Shown here one piece after another: positions 22,501-35,478 of a stretch of 64,000 nt of DNA. The notes beneath the pieces were generated by a model. It worked only from the letters and a program-made list of their open reading frames with translations, had not been told where the DNA came from and ran no database searches. Made by a program: the position numbers and the translations under genes. The stretch is from Acanthochlamys bracteata. Taxonomy: Eukaryota; Streptophyta; Magnoliopsida; Pandanales; Velloziaceae. The stretch's first letter is position 1, and each line of letters opens with the position of its first letter. The stretch is from contig CM034142.1 in assembly GCA_019914995.1 (NCBI GenBank), forward strand, positions 1,116,001 through 1,180,000. Direction: 5' to 3'.

Positions 22501-23866
22501 AGGAAAAGTAAGACTCTTTTTTCAACTTTCTTTTGAATTTGTCTTCCATTAGCGTAAATGTTACTGCTCAAATCTAAGATCAATTTCTGCTTACAGTTAT
22601 TGGTACACAGAATGAGAGCCTATGGTCCGTATATTGCACTGCATTTACGGTATGAAAAAGATATGCTTGCTTTTAGTGGATGTACACATGATCTTTCTCC
22701 TGCGGAAGCTGATGAGCTTACACAGATAAGGTGGGAAATGCTCGCAGCTATATGAGACCTCTGACATGTCTGACCTGTTAATTTCTCTTCTAACCCATTT
22801 TATTGTGATTCCAGAGAGAACATTACATACTGGAAAGTAAAGGAAATTGATCCCCACGAGCAAAGGGCGAAAGGTTACTGCCCTTTGACTCCAAAGGAGG
22901 TTGGAATTTTCCTTTCTGCTCTAGGTTATCCATCAAGTACTCCGATCTATATTGCATCTGGTGAGATATATGGTGGTGACGTGCATATGGCTGATTTGGA
23001 AACCCGATTTCCTTTACTGCTAAATAAGGTAAGATGCTCATAATTCATGTGTCTCAGCTATCGAATCTATTTCGTTTCCATTCTTGAGAATTAAAAAGGT
23101 CACTTCAGCTCGTATATACATTAGGTTGTCATATGTTCCATTGCTCTTTTGATTGCCCTAAAACAAGCAAGACAATAGTATTTACAAGTTATATGCTTCA
23201 TGATTTTGATTCTTTTCAACATGCTTATTCTCTTCATTCATCTTTTTAGGAAAAGCTTGCAACGCCCGAGGAATTACAAACCTTCAGCAATTATGCCTCT
23301 CAAATGGCAGCACTGGACTACATTGTATCAGTTGAAAGTGATGTATTCGTTCCCTCGTATTCTGGTAACATGGCAAGAGCTGTTGCTGGTCATCGGCGTT
23401 ACCTTGGCCATAGGAAAACAATCACCCCTGACAGGTAGCTGAAGACGAACCACTCAGTGTGCTCTACTCTAGAAATCTGTTCTAAGAAAAGCTGATGTAT
23501 TAAAATGTTCTTTTTTTTTGGTGTGTAACAGGAAAGAGCTTGTTAAGTTATTTGATAAGATTGACAGGGGACTGCTGAAGGAAGTTAAGAAGCTCTCTAA
23601 CTTGATCATAGATCTCCACAGAAGGCGGTATGCACAAATTATAAATTGTTCATCTGCAGTCTTTGTTGTTACGGCATGTATTTGATGTTGCTATCATTAT
23701 CTGATGCAGGCAAGGTTCTCCCAGGAAGAGGAAAGGTCCCATCTCTGGAACTAGAGGAAAAGACAGATTTCGTTCAGAAGAAGCGTTCTATGAAATTCCA
23801 TTACCGGATTGCTTGTGCAAACAAGAACCTGATACTTCGATCACAACTAACCTCGTCGGCATGTAA
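19590..23866 (+). CDS. O-fucosyltransferase family protein (GT106/DUF246 type), 12 coding exons
   Basis: The predicted product has 524 aa. Exons: 19590-19721, 20568-20660, 20977-21076, 21170-21237, 21897-21982, 22097-22277, 22379-22507, 22597-22730, 22815-23028, 23250-23434, 23532-23627 and 23710-23866; all join in frame. A short cytosolic basic start ([10 protein letters not shown]) and one membrane helix (about residues 14-35) make it a type II Golgi protein. The family sugar-nucleotide motifs are present: [13 protein letters not shown] (119-131), HLRYEKDM (279-286), and downstream [12 protein letters not shown] and [13 protein letters not shown]. The length is normal for the family. Members transfer fucose to protein, or rhamnose to pectin in one subclade; which applies here cannot be told. 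The C-terminus [20 protein letters not shown]-like is a conserved tail of many members. Exon 5 ends at an apparent GA rather than GT donor. The start is the first ATG of the frame giving a signal-anchor. Confidence 0.93.
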
Positions 23867-24180
23867 ATACATACTCTGGCAGGAGCTGCATCTTTTTAAC
23901 CTCACAGGTTTCACCCTTCTTCAACTGAAACACATATCATATTTATAGGATCAGTAAGTAGTAGTTTCCCGGAATGTGTATATTTATGAGGGCATATTAA
24001 TACTGCAGTGAATAGAAGGTACAGAATATATGGGCGCGGTAAGAAAGTAAAGGAATGTATTGTATAAGAGGTTAGAAGTAGATAGAAGTAAAGGAACATT
24101 TACTTTCAAACGTTAATGTTCGAAAAGCTCCTCTTTCTCTGTCGTGCGAGCAAATTTTTATAAGATGCGTTGATTGAGGG

Positions 24181-24436
24181 GAGCGTTTGGGAGTGCTTAT
24201 GAAATAGAATTTTTTTAAAATAGGAGATATTTTTGTTTTTTTTGAAAAACGAGTTTTATGTTTTTTACTTCTAAAAAATAATAAGAATATGTAATAAAAA
24301 AATCTCATTTTGTAAAATTTTTTAATACTTTTTAAATTTTTAAATAAATTTTTAATATTTATAAAATATATATTAAAAAATATGAAATAAAAAAAAGTTG
24401 AAAAGCAGTATTTGATAAGCTCAATCAAACGGCTCT
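24181..24436. mobile_element. AT-rich MITE, family A
   Basis: The left end, GAGCGTTTGGGAGTGCTTAT, pairs with the right end, GATAAGCTCAATCAAACGGCTC. The interior is nearly pure A/T, with the recurrent core AAAAATTTTTTAATA and TATAAAATATATATTAAAAAAT. The same architecture recurs many times in this window. No clear target duplication is visible. Confidence 0.7.
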
Positions 24437-24827
24437 GAAAGAGGTCGGGGGAAGTTATTTTGAAGATTTGGTTGGTTATAGTAGGAGATGTTTGGTAGTG
24501 TTTTACAAAAGAAATTTTTTTAGAACCAAGAGTACTTTAAAAAAGTTTTAAAATAAAATTATTTTTTTTATTAAAAAAATAATAATAAGTTATAATAAAA
24601 TTTTATGATGTATATATTTTTTAAATCTTAAATTTATATAAAAATTGTAATTATAGAAAATTTATTAAAAATAAAAAATAAAAATAAAAAAAGGTTCATG
24701 AGCAATGCTATACGTGCACGTAAAAACGACTTATTTTTTTGTAATCTTAGTGAAGGAATTGCACATCTAATACAATAAAGTTAAGTTGCTCTCAACTATG
24801 GACTAAAAAAAATAACCAACAATGTTA

Positions 24828-25151
24828 GGGCATATTTCAAAATATTCGTAACTTCACTTTCTTCCGCTAAATTTTGAATTTCGAATAATTTATATATTTT
24901 AATTACATCAGAAATTTAAAACTTTATTTTTACATGCAGAATTTTAGTCTTAAATTTTTTATTTGCACATTTCTCAATATAATTATATTTTTTAATTTTC
25001 AACATACTTTTAAGAATTATTGAAACACAAATACTAAACTTCACTTCTATTTTATTTTTTAAAAAATTTTATTTCCTAATTTTCACTTTTACAAAACTTT
25101 TTTTAATTTTTATTTTTATAAAATTCAATTACGGTCATTTTGAAACAAGCC
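24828..25151. mobile_element. MITE, family B (inverted orientation)
   Basis: It begins GGGCATATTTCAAAATATTCGTAAC and ends TTACGGTCATTTTGAAACAAGCC (key phrases). The internal phrases GCACATTTCTCAATATAATTA and GAAACACAAATACTAAACTTCA match the other copies. The preceding TTA could be a target site, but the right flank reads TTT. Confidence 0.65.
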
Positions 25152-25209
25152 TTTCTTTAGCGCGTACTTTTGCAGAAAAACCTGCGCATTGAGTTGCATC
25201 CAAAGCGAG

Positions 25210-25838
25210 TAGAGGTGTAATTAGGGACGGTCCAAATTGGCCCGGTTCTGTCCAGTCAAGCCAAGTCAGGCCATTCACTATTTGACAAAGCAGATTGTTC
25301 CAAAATCGTTTAGGGTATGTTTTAATATATAAGAAATGAGTTTTCTGAAACTAAATATAATAGAATTAAGACTAATAAATTAGGGATGAATCACAATAAA
25401 TTGGAATAAAAAAGTGAGCTTAAACCTAATATCTAATAAGAAATAAATTTTATACAATTAAATATATCTTTAGTCAAGCTACGCTGGCTAATTTAATTTA
25501 GTCTATTTTTATCTCTAATTGTAGGTAATAATTAGATTTTCAAATTATGATCGAACCGATATTATCAGCTCGTCGTTCGGTTACCGTGCGCATTGACTTA
25601 TCAACAATGATATAATCAATATTGATAATTAATCAAATCAAATTTTAATAAAAAAATATTTTTTAATAATAAAAAATATTTATTATTTATTTTATTTTAA
25701 TAATAATTTAAAATTATTTTAAATTTTTATTATTTATTATTTTATAAAATAATAAATAAAATTAAATTATAAAAAATATAAATCGATTCAGTCCGGACCG
25801 ACTAATTTGGCCCAATCCGACTCATTTTTGCACATCTA
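25210..25838. mobile_element. hAT-like non-autonomous element
   Basis: The ends TAGAGGTGTAA and TTGCACATCTA pair (TAGAGGTGTAA against TAGATGTGCAA). Subterminal segments carry GGTCCAAATTGGCCCGGTTC and CTAATTTGGCCCAATCCGAC, also inverted. An unrelated insertion of about 120 bp may lie near 25313-25440. No 8-bp duplication is seen. Confidence 0.5.
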
Positions 25839-26196
25839 CCGACTGCCAGCGGATTAGATTTTCGGACAAGCAAGTACTTCACGTTTTTGTTCATCCAAGT
25901 CAATATCTCGGACTGAGTTAATTATCGTTGAATTACCCGGTTACTTCCAGAAATACAAAGGTCTATACGTCTTTAATAAAACACCGTTACTCAAATCCAT
26001 GACGAACACAACGAGTAAGAAACTCTTCATCCAGCGTGGCAATCCGTCATAAACAACTAAAAATATATTCTCGCCGTTGAACGTGGTTCAAAGAAACACA
26101 AAAGGAGAACATCTTGACCGTCCACTTAACCAAACGGACAAAAACACGGAGAAAGGATCTTAGCCGTAGGATTTGAACGCATGTGATGAAGGCGTC

Positions 26197-26205
26197 TATA
26201 TAAAG
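26197..26205 (+). promoter_or_regulatory. TATA box of histone H3.3
   Basis: TATATAAAG stands about 30-40 bases upstream of the likely transcription start in CTCATTTTAGGC. A short leader exon ending at 26297 follows. Confidence 0.75.
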
Positions 26206-26297
26206 GGGGTTTAACTCGTCTCCTGACTCATTTTAGGCTTTCGGCAATCAGAAGACGCTCGAAGAATTTCAGTGCGCTCGAAGCCAAAGAAAGAGAG

Positions 26298-26777
26298 GTA
26301 AGAAAAAAAAAATATTTTATTTTTGAATTAATTTTTGTAATTAATTGTAGCTAACTTGGTAATATTTGCCGGTTTGGACTTTGTTCGCTTTGATTGCTGG
26401 GGTGAGAAATTGTGTGATTGTTTTCGTTGTTGAGATGTTTTTTGCGTTTTGGTTTCTAGGATTGGAATTAGGTTTAGGATGCGTTCTTGGTTAACAGGCT
26501 CTTATTGATCTAGTGTTTTAGGTTATTATTAGATTTTGTTGATGTTAGGAGTAAGTTTACGGTTTGTGGTAAATGATAATGCATTCAATATGCTAATGGT
26601 AGACTAATTTGGTAATCGGATTAGCTTTATTTAAAAAACGTAATTAGTCTATCATAACTACGCGAATTATGTTCTCCTGAGTTTCTGATAGTTGTGATGA
26701 AGAGTGGAGAATTGTTGCACTTGATGTATGATGACCATGGCTTGTCTTTCTAATGGTTCTGTGTCCTTATTTTCTAG
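26298..26777 (+). other. 5' UTR intron of histone H3.3
   Basis: The donor GAGAG|GTAAGA is at 26297/26298. The acceptor TATTTTCTAG is at 26777, immediately before the ATG. A leader intron ending right at the start codon is a well-known feature of plant H3.3 genes and supports strong replication-independent expression. Confidence 0.85.
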
Positions 26778-27722
<945 letters not shown>

Positions 27723-30700
27723 GTGATGTCAATCAACTTGATTATTTATGCTGGTGTAACAATTTCTGTGGGTCTCGTTGTGGTCTTTGAAAATTTATGG
27801 TTTTACTGAATGATGTCTAGGTAGCTTATGTTAGTTGATGTTGAATGATTTTAGCTTTTATCTGACCTAGACTTGCTGTTTTTTATTGTGCTTACTATGG
27901 AGGACTGGACAACAATCTGTTATTTGTACGTGTTCAATTGTTATTAGTGTGTATATGGTTGATTCCTGTTAGTTCTTGTTTTACTGGGAATTGTGAGATT
28001 GTTATGTGGTAAGCAAGTGGATGATGGTGATAGTTGTGCTTCTATGGATTTAGCTTCTTGTGTATTTAGTGTTATTACTCTTTACTTTGGAGTCTTTATT
28101 GGAAGGTGCAAGTCCTATGTTTGCCAGTGTTACTTGTGTCTGGGATGCTAGATCTATACGTCATCCCAAGTGTTTTATTTACGGTGCTCAATTATGTCGC
28201 TTAAAATTTCTGCAAATTCTGCCTTAGGCGTAGGAAGTTTGGCTTGAACCAAGGAAGATGCTACTGTTCCCCGGATGCTGGTTTATGAAGCAAGTTGGAA
28301 ATACCTGGCGCTACTTGTCTTATCAATTTCTTCAGAAACCTTAACTTCTGTTGTGTTTTGGGGCATGTTTTACAACTTTTTTTTTTTTCGTCGTATTTTG
28401 AATTTTGTATGGTTTATATATTTTAATTATATAAAGAATTTAGAATTTTATTTTTAATAGAAAATTTTTAGTTTTAATTTTTTTATTTGTATATTTTAAA
28501 TATAATTATATTTTTAAAATTTTATTATATTTTTAAAATTTATTTTAATATAAATATTAAATTTTATTTTTATTTTATTTTTAAAAAAATTTATTTTATT
28601 TTTTATTTTTTATTTTTACGAAATTTAATTACGGTATTTAAAACACGTTTTTTATCAGTTTCTGCAAATAAAGCGCAACTGGTCGTTTGAAGATTACTTT
28701 AAGGACTACGTATGCATGAAGCAAAAATTAGAGGTGATATGGTGCAGCATATATAGGAGCTTGTTCTGCTTCTGACCTTCATAAATTGGAATTTTGTTCC
28801 GTTACCCTGATAGTTTTGGATTGGTTTTTTAATAGTGTCAAATCACAATCCTATCTGTTGGACTTGAGCCAAAGATCCTTCCTGAATTGATGCAACGAAA
28901 CAATAGATTCGTTTAGTATTGCTTTTCAGAAAAAATATTTTTTAATTTCTTAATTTTATATTTTGAATAAATTTTTATAATATTTTATAAATTTTATTTA
29001 AAATTAAAAATATAAAATAATTTTATATATTAAAATTTATTTTTATTATTATTATAATAAAAATATTTTTATTTCATAAATGTTTTTAAACGCCCCAATA
29101 AACATTTGAGCCGTTAGCTTTTGACCCCAGTACGACAATTCACATCTATATATAAATAGATTAGTCCTCCCAGTCATATAAAGCATATAACCACATTACG
29201 GTGAGTTTGGGATTGTAAAATGAAAAATTTTAAAATAGAGAGTATTTTTAAAATCAAATTTAATATTTGATCTAAAAAATAATAAAAATAAATAATAAAA
29301 TGATTTTATTTTGTAGAATTTTTTTATATTTTTAAAATTTTAAATTAATTTTTAGATATCTATAAAAATATATTAAAAAATATCAAATAAAAAATAAAAT
29401 AAAGTATTTGAGAAATGTAATCCCAACGACCCAAGGACATTGGCACGTTGGTACTTTCTTCGTTAACGAACTTTGATTTTTGAACTTGTACTGTTTGCGA
29501 ACTGAGTTCAAATTTCAAGAATTTGTCCATATCGTTTTGAATGGCTTTATTTTAAGTTATAAAAAGGTTCGTTCGGATCAGCGTTTTTCGAACGCCGCTT
29601 TTAATTTTTTTATTTTATATTTTTTTAATATATTTTTTAGAAAATTTATTTTAAAATTTAAAAAATATAAAAAAAATTATACGTAATAAATTTTTTTAAT
29701 TTTAATTTTTAGTTTTTTAGATAAAAAAATAAAATTTATTTTCTAAAATAAATAAAAATAATTTTTATTTTAACAAAATTTTATTTGATAAGTACTTCCG
29801 AAACCTTTGTGGTCGTTGAATGTTTCATTTTAATTCCTAAACTTTTAGTTATGTGGTACAAACTATCCTTCCATCAGCTTTGAGTATGATAACCTTTTCA
29901 AAAATAGACCTGTTAATTCGGTAAGAAATAACCTTTTAAAATAAAATATAATATAATATAAAATTATAAAAAATAATTTTTTAGCAGAAATATTATTTAG
30001 ATGCAAAAGCACACACTTTTAGTCGCACTTTTTGTCCAATGGTGGACGTTTATAAGTACTTTTAAATAAAAAAATTTTACAATAAAAATTATTTTTCTTT
30101 TTCTAAAAATAAGTTTTTATTTTTATATCTAAAAAAATAAGTAATAAAAAATTTTACTAGATAAAATTTTTCTGTATTTTTTAAGTTTTTAAATAAATTT
30201 TTTGAATATTTACAAATATGTATTAAATAAAATATAACTTAACAAAATAAAAAATTTATTTTGAAATAAATAATGCCAAAAGCCACGATCTCAACTACCG
30301 CCACGAGGGCTAAAAGAGTTACAACTTAGAGGTTGTATGAAAATATTTTAAAAAAATTTTCAGAAATAAACGATATTAAAAAGTTTTTAAAATTAACTCT
30401 ATCATTTTATCTAAAAAATAAAATGGTAATAATAAAAATTTATCATTTAAAACTTGATTGTATTTTTAAAAATTATAAAATATTATAAAATAAAATAAAA
30501 ATTATAATGAAAAAGAGTGTTGCACTTCCAAACATCACCTTAATAGCTCATTGGTTAAACTTCGCCACGATTTGTTTGGTCTTAGCGGTTTTAGTACCCA
30601 ATCAAACCAAAACTAATGAATCAAAATTACCTAATGTTCAAAGTTTATAATTGTAATAGGATGTTTAGGAGTGCCTAAAATAAAAATTTAAAAAATTTTT

Positions 30701-31690
30701 ATATAAATGTTTAAAAAATGAGCTTAATTTGTTGACTAAAAAATAACAAATTTTGCATATTCAAAATTTTATAATATATAATTAATCTATATAAATTAAA
30801 ATTTAAAAAAATTATATATTTTTTAAGCAACACCTAAGCCTATAAGTAAGTTTGCTTACTCAGAGGCATCAAACTTGACTGTAAACTTCGTTCTTTCATC
30901 ACGAATGTTCTAAGAAAGAAGGAAACGAGTTACAAAATCATGGTGTGAAGCAAGTAAACCATTAAATTACCAAGTAAAACTAAATCACTACAAGCACTTT
31001 GTACTACATTAGCTTATGTTCGTCATCACACTCCTCTTCACTTGATTCCTCGAAAGAAACTGATATTGACGATTAAGAGTATTTCTTTTTATGCAGAGAG
31101 TGATAAAGTGAATTATTAAAAAATAATTTATTATCAATACTATTATTAAAAATTATTTTATTTTGTATTTTTAGAAAGAATTATATTAAAAGTGTTTTGT
31201 TATATTCTTTCATGCAGCTGAAAGTAATTTTGGACGTGTTTACTATAATATTAAACTTATTTTTTGAAAATGAATTTATAAAAAATAAATTTAAAATTTA
31301 AAATAAATTTAGTAAATAGTCTATTTATTTTATTGTGTATTAAAAATGAGTTTAAAAGCAAAATTTTTAGTTTTATAAAACTATTTTTTGCCAAAAAATA
31401 AAATTTAGTTTGAAATTCGTGTTTATTTTAATTTAAAAATATAAATTTTAAATGTAAAAACAGCCATTTTTAGTAGAACCGTAAGAGTGAAAATGTCAAA
31501 TCCTCATTGGAGAAATACCATAGCAGAGTAGCTATTACATAAAATTTTAAACCAATAGTTTTCTAGTTCAGAAATCCAAAAATTTTAAAATGTCTAAATT
31601 TAGCACACTCCTAGAAATCTACCCTGAATTTGAGATGAAAACTAAACAAATTGAGCCATTCGCTTCGCTTTTTGCTCTCAATCGACCATC
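27723..31690. other. AT-rich spacer with MITEs, no supported gene
   Basis: 27723-28340 is probably the H3.3 3' UTR and flank. The rest is AT-rich with MITE-like copies at 28361-28647 (family B) and about 28915-29092, 29205-29430, 29575-29805, 30045-30290 and 30660-30850 (family A architecture). Short open frames here are low-complexity and not credible. Confidence 0.6.
28361..28647. mobile_element. MITE, family B
   Basis: It begins GGGCATGTTTTACAAC and ends TTACGGTATTTAAAACACG. The internal phrases GGTTTATATATTTTAATTATA and TTGTATATTTTAAATATAATTA (in part) match other copies. No convincing target duplication was found. Confidence 0.55.
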
Positions 31691-31696
31691 TGCATC

Positions 31697-31705
31697 TATA
31701 AATAG
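31697..31705 (+). promoter_or_regulatory. TATA box of the cysteine-rich peptide gene
   Basis: TATAAATAG lies about 110 bases before the ATG, giving a short leader. Confidence 0.75.
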
Positions 31706-31806
31706 AACACTACTCGTTATAAATTTCTAACCTTTTTCTTCTGTTGTGTGAAATCAAACAAGCAATCACAGCTAGGCAAAACCAAAAAACGTTTTACCAG
31801 AACGAG

Positions 31807-32043
31807 ATGGCTCGCAGTAGGACAGCTTTTGAAGTGCTTTTCATTTCTATGGTGGCAGTAATGGTGATGGCAGGAAACGTTGCCGAATCTCAGGCAGAGG
31901 ACTGTTTTTGTGATTGCATGAGGAACCAATGCATGGTTCTCCGTGGCGTTACCAAAGAGGATTGTGCCCCTCCCTGCAGCAAGGCTTGCATTAGTTCTGG
32001 ATATCCAGGGCAATCCAACCCCGGCGACTTTTGCGGGTTTTAA
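31807..32043 (+). CDS. Small secreted cysteine-rich peptide (thionin-like)
   Basis: This 78-aa protein is encoded in one exon. Residues 1 to about 30 form a signal peptide (basic MARSR, hydrophobic VLFISMVAVMVMAG, small-residue cleavage region ESQA). The mature peptide, about 48 aa, has eight cysteines: C33, C35, C37, C42, C53, C57, C61 and C76. The C53-x3-C57-x3-C61 run and the closely packed N-terminal cysteines recall plant thionin-like defence peptides, but I cannot assign a named family. The start is the first ATG after the TATA box. The frame extends upstream without a stop, but only from a non-ATG codon. Likely extracellular; antimicrobial or signalling roles are inference. CA-dinucleotide repeats (about 32045-32065) follow the stop. 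Confidence 0.85.
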   Translation: MARSRTAFEVLFISMVAVMVMAGNVAESQAEDCFCDCMRNQCMVLRGVTKEDCAPPCSKACISSGYPGQSNPGDFCGF

Positions 32044-34560
32044 CTCACACACGCGCGCACACACACTATGACAATTCTGTATAAGAGTCAAATTAATTAA
32101 AATTTATATTTTTTTATAATATTTGAATTTTATTAGAAAATTATTATTTATTTTTTAGATATTAGGTGTTTCAGTTAGGTTGAATCCTAACCGAGGAAGA
32201 TTGTATTACATTTAGAACTCTATTTATAATCTATGAGTTCTAATTTTAAATAAGAAGTTCAAAATTTTAATAAAAATAAAAATTCAGCTTTTTTACTCTT
32301 TTTCTATTTTTTTTTATTGTGAATGCTATAATTAAATGTTCCGATGACAAATATTCCTATCAAATGTTTTGATGACTATAATTAAGAAAATATTTGTGAG
32401 TGCTTATAAAGTAAATTTTTTTTTTAATGAAGAATATTGTCAAAATATTTTGAAAAAGAGTATGACTTAAAGAATAATAATAATTAAAACAATTTATGAT
32501 ATACAATTTTTTATACTTTGTTAATTAAAAAATATTCTATATAATATCAAAAAAATTTATTAAAAATATATAATTTTTATTTAGAATAATAAGTATTTCA
32601 AAAGTTCAGCCAAATTTTAGTTTTCAATTTTTTGTGAAGCTAAAGAATATGTGCCCTTGCATTTTGATTTGGAACCTCTAGCTCTCTATTTTTTAAAAAT
32701 TCAAAAAAATGTTGAGTAGTGCTTTGATTTCATAAAATTTTTATAATATTTTGTAAAATTTATTTAAAAAATTTAAATATATAAAAATATTTACGTTATA
32801 AAATCATATTATTACTCATTATTATTATTATTTAATAAAATATTAAAATTTATTTGTTAATAAAAATAAAATATTTTTTATTTTAGAAAAAATTTATTGT
32901 ATAAACACTTTCAAAACCCTTATAAGATTCTGGATTCTCTAAGGGCTCGTGTGCTGTTAGAATCAAAATCGTTAGCTCCTTTGAGAATCAACGTCCCTTT
33001 AGAAGGAAGAAGTTTGGAATTTTTGTGAAGTTCAACTTTTGGAAAAAAAAAATTTATGTCCTTATTTGGCAATTCAAATACAAATTTTTTTATTCGTAAA
33101 TTAGCCTAATTAATTACATATCAGTTATTTCATATGTTTGGACATTCTAATAACTATATAGTTTAGCTCTACTTAAATAGTTCTTTGGAATCTTTAGCAA
33201 AAATTTAAAAATTTGCTAAAATTCAAATTTGAAAAATTACTATCTAATTTGTTTTATCTAGTAATCAAAATGATATAATTTGTAGTTATGTAGTTGTGTT
33301 TTGGAATTTTAATATCATCTGATATGATGCTTATAAGAAAAATGTATGCAAAAATTAAATTAAAAAATATTATTAATTATCAAGACAACTAAAAAATTAG
33401 ATGATAGATTTAAAATAAACAATCTTTTTGCACTATTTCTGTAATTTTAAAGTAAAATTAAAAGCAAGAACTTTAATGTCAACTTTTTATGGTATCAAAA
33501 CAATTAAAGAGTTATATTTTAAAAAAATAAGATAAAAGCTTATCTTATTTTATAGTCTTTAATAAATTTTTTATAATATTATATAAAAATTTATTTAAAA
33601 TTGAAAAAAATACAATAAAACTTATTTTTCAAATATTTTATAAATATTTTATTTAAAAAAATATTATTTCAATAAACATTTTCAAACATTTTTTTTTCAT
33701 TCTTTCCTACTGCTTAAATTTTCCTTCCTATTTCTCCTACAAATCTTACGCAAAATTAAAGTCTTCAGTAAATATAATGTTTTGGACGTACTTTACTTCA
33801 TACAAAGTGATTTTTAATTAAATTATAACTTCTGAATGCCTTAAAATATTAATTATATTTTTATTTTTGTATATTAATTATAAATTGATTATAATTTTGT
33901 TTTAAGTAATTTATTATAAAATAAGTTTATAAATTTACTCCCGCACTATTCTTCCAGAAATTTTCTCATGTTATACTTGTGGTATTTAAATTTAACAATA
34001 AACTTGTTTGAAACAAATATATAGAATGTTAAAATCTTATAAAAACTTTATTAAAACAAAACTAGATCAATAATTGTAGTGCTAATGTATAAGCAAAGCC
34101 ACATGCCATAATTCGGTCAAAGGCCTTTTATCTTCTAGTCAAAGCATCTCCTACTCCCGAACTCAATCACTGTGGGACCCACATCACCACTACTCACTCA
34201 TCTTTTTGTCGTTTTCCCTTCCTTCATTGCTTCTGGCTCCTGCACTTCCTTCCCTACTATCTTTTTTGCAAACCTTATCGTGATCCATCATCACTTCCAA
34301 TAAAACAAGATTTAGGTATTGTTTGAAAGAGTTTATAAAATGTTTCTTATTTAAAAATTTTTGTAAATATTTTATTATATTTATTAAATTTTTAAAATTT
34401 GTAAAAATATTATATATTGTATAAATATTATATTAATAATTTTAAATGGTTAATTAAGAATCAAGTTCGTTTTTATAATAATTTATTTTAAAATATTCTG
34501 AACGTCGTAGTATTTGCAAATTTTAATAATTATTTTCAAAATAATTGAACAACTTAAACA
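32044..34560. other. AT-rich spacer, no supported gene
   Basis: It begins with a CA-rich 3' flank and continues as AT-rich sequence with weak MITE-like copies near 32390-32610, 32700-32925 and 33500-33690. 34100-34300 is GC-richer and probably belongs to the promoter of the next gene. Confidence 0.6.
34115..34142 (-). promoter_or_regulatory. Two W-box elements upstream of the VQ gene
   Basis: GGTCAA at 34115-34120 and AGTCAA at 34137-34142 are minus-strand TTGACC and TTGACT, the W-box core bound by WRKY factors. They lie about 650 bases before the VQ start. VQ proteins partner WRKY factors, so WRKY control is plausible. A pair of such short sites can also occur by chance. Confidence 0.4.
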
Positions 34561-34791
34561 GTTCCTAAGGCACACATTACACTAATCACCTTTTTCAAAC
34601 TCTTCGCTTCACCGGCACAAAACCTTTCTCTGTTTGTCAACTCCTTCACATGAATTCCATTCTTTTCGTGTGTTTTTTTCACTCTAAATTTCAACTCACA
34701 GAAAGAGATCACAAACGTTTCTTCAATCTCTCTCTTCTAGATCCAGGAAAACAAAAAACAGATCGATTCAATTCATTGTTTCATTTCATCA

Positions 34792-35478
34792 ATGGAGAAG
34801 ATTTCTCAATCAATGAATGTCAACAGCAACACTACCACCACCAACAACAGTGGCAGTAGTTCAACTTCTTCACTGAGACAGTTAAACAAAGCGTCTTACA
34901 AAATCAGCAAACAAACAAACACCAACACAGCCACAGCCGCCGCAGCCGCAGCCGCCGCCGTTGCAGAACCTCCGCTCGCTGTTCCAGATCCAAGTCCTAA
35001 CGCTAACCCTAGTTCTTCTAGCTCACCGGCGCCACCACCTCCCCTACCGAGTCAACCGCCGGTTTACAACATCAACAAGAATGATTTTCGAGATGTAGTT
35101 CAACGGCTTACCGGATTACCAGCTCACTCGCCTGTTTCTTCTTCTAGTTCTTCTCAGCAGTATCAAACAAATCAAATGAAGCCAGCGGTTTCCAGACTTC
35201 ACAGAATCAGGCCGCCGCCATTGGCTTCACTACCGCCTCCAGGACCACCGCTTGCGTCAGCGTCGCAGTTCTCGCCGCTTCCGCCTCTGCCAGCTGTCAG
35301 CGCCGCGGCGGAGTCGCCGATAACGGCTTACATGCGACGGTTGAGAGCAGGGGAACCATCGCCGTTGGCAACACCGTGCGCTCAGCCGATAATGTCGCCT
35401 ACTGCTGCCCTGTCGCCGACTTTGCTTTTTCCAACCTCGCCAGGACCTGTGCCGAGCCCTCGCTGGAGTGATCCATGA
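34792..35478 (+). CDS. VQ motif-containing protein, HAIKU1/VQ9-like
   Basis: This 228-aa protein comes from one exon, as usual for VQ genes. The VQ motif F-R-D-V-V-Q-R-L-T-G lies at residues 99-108 within PPVYNINKNDFRDVVQRLTG. Other conserved blocks of the IKU1/VQ9 subgroup are present: LRQLNKASYKISK (28-40), SRLHRIRPPPL, FSPLPPLPAVSAAAESPI and a C-terminal P-S-P-R-W. Low-complexity tracts are abundant: poly-Ser, poly-Thr/Asn, an Ala run near 47-57 and Pro runs. Several Ser/Thr-Pro sites make it a possible MAP-kinase substrate, as known for VQ9-type proteins. Such proteins are nuclear cofactors that bind WRKY factors and influence seed growth or stress responses; which role applies here is inference. 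The start is the ATG that begins the conserved N-terminus. Confidence 0.93.
   Translation: MEKISQSMNVNSNTTTTNNSGSSSTSSLRQLNKASYKISKQTNTNTATAAAAAAAAVAEPPLAVPDPSPNANPSSSSSPAPPPPLPSQPPVYNINKNDFRDVVQRLTGLPAHSPVSSSSSSQQYQTNQMKPAVSRLHRIRPPPLASLPPPGPPLASASQFSPLPPLPAVSAAAESPITAYMRRLRAGEPSPLATPCAQPIMSPTAALSPTLLFPTSPGPVPSPRWSDP

Larger units (their letters stand above)
23867..26190. other. Spacer dense in MITEs
   Basis: After the 3' UTR of the upstream gene, the stretch is largely composed of MITE copies at 24181-24436, about 24480-24700, 24828-25151 and 25210-25838. 25860-26190 is unique and GC-richer, and forms the promoter region of the histone gene. Confidence 0.65.
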
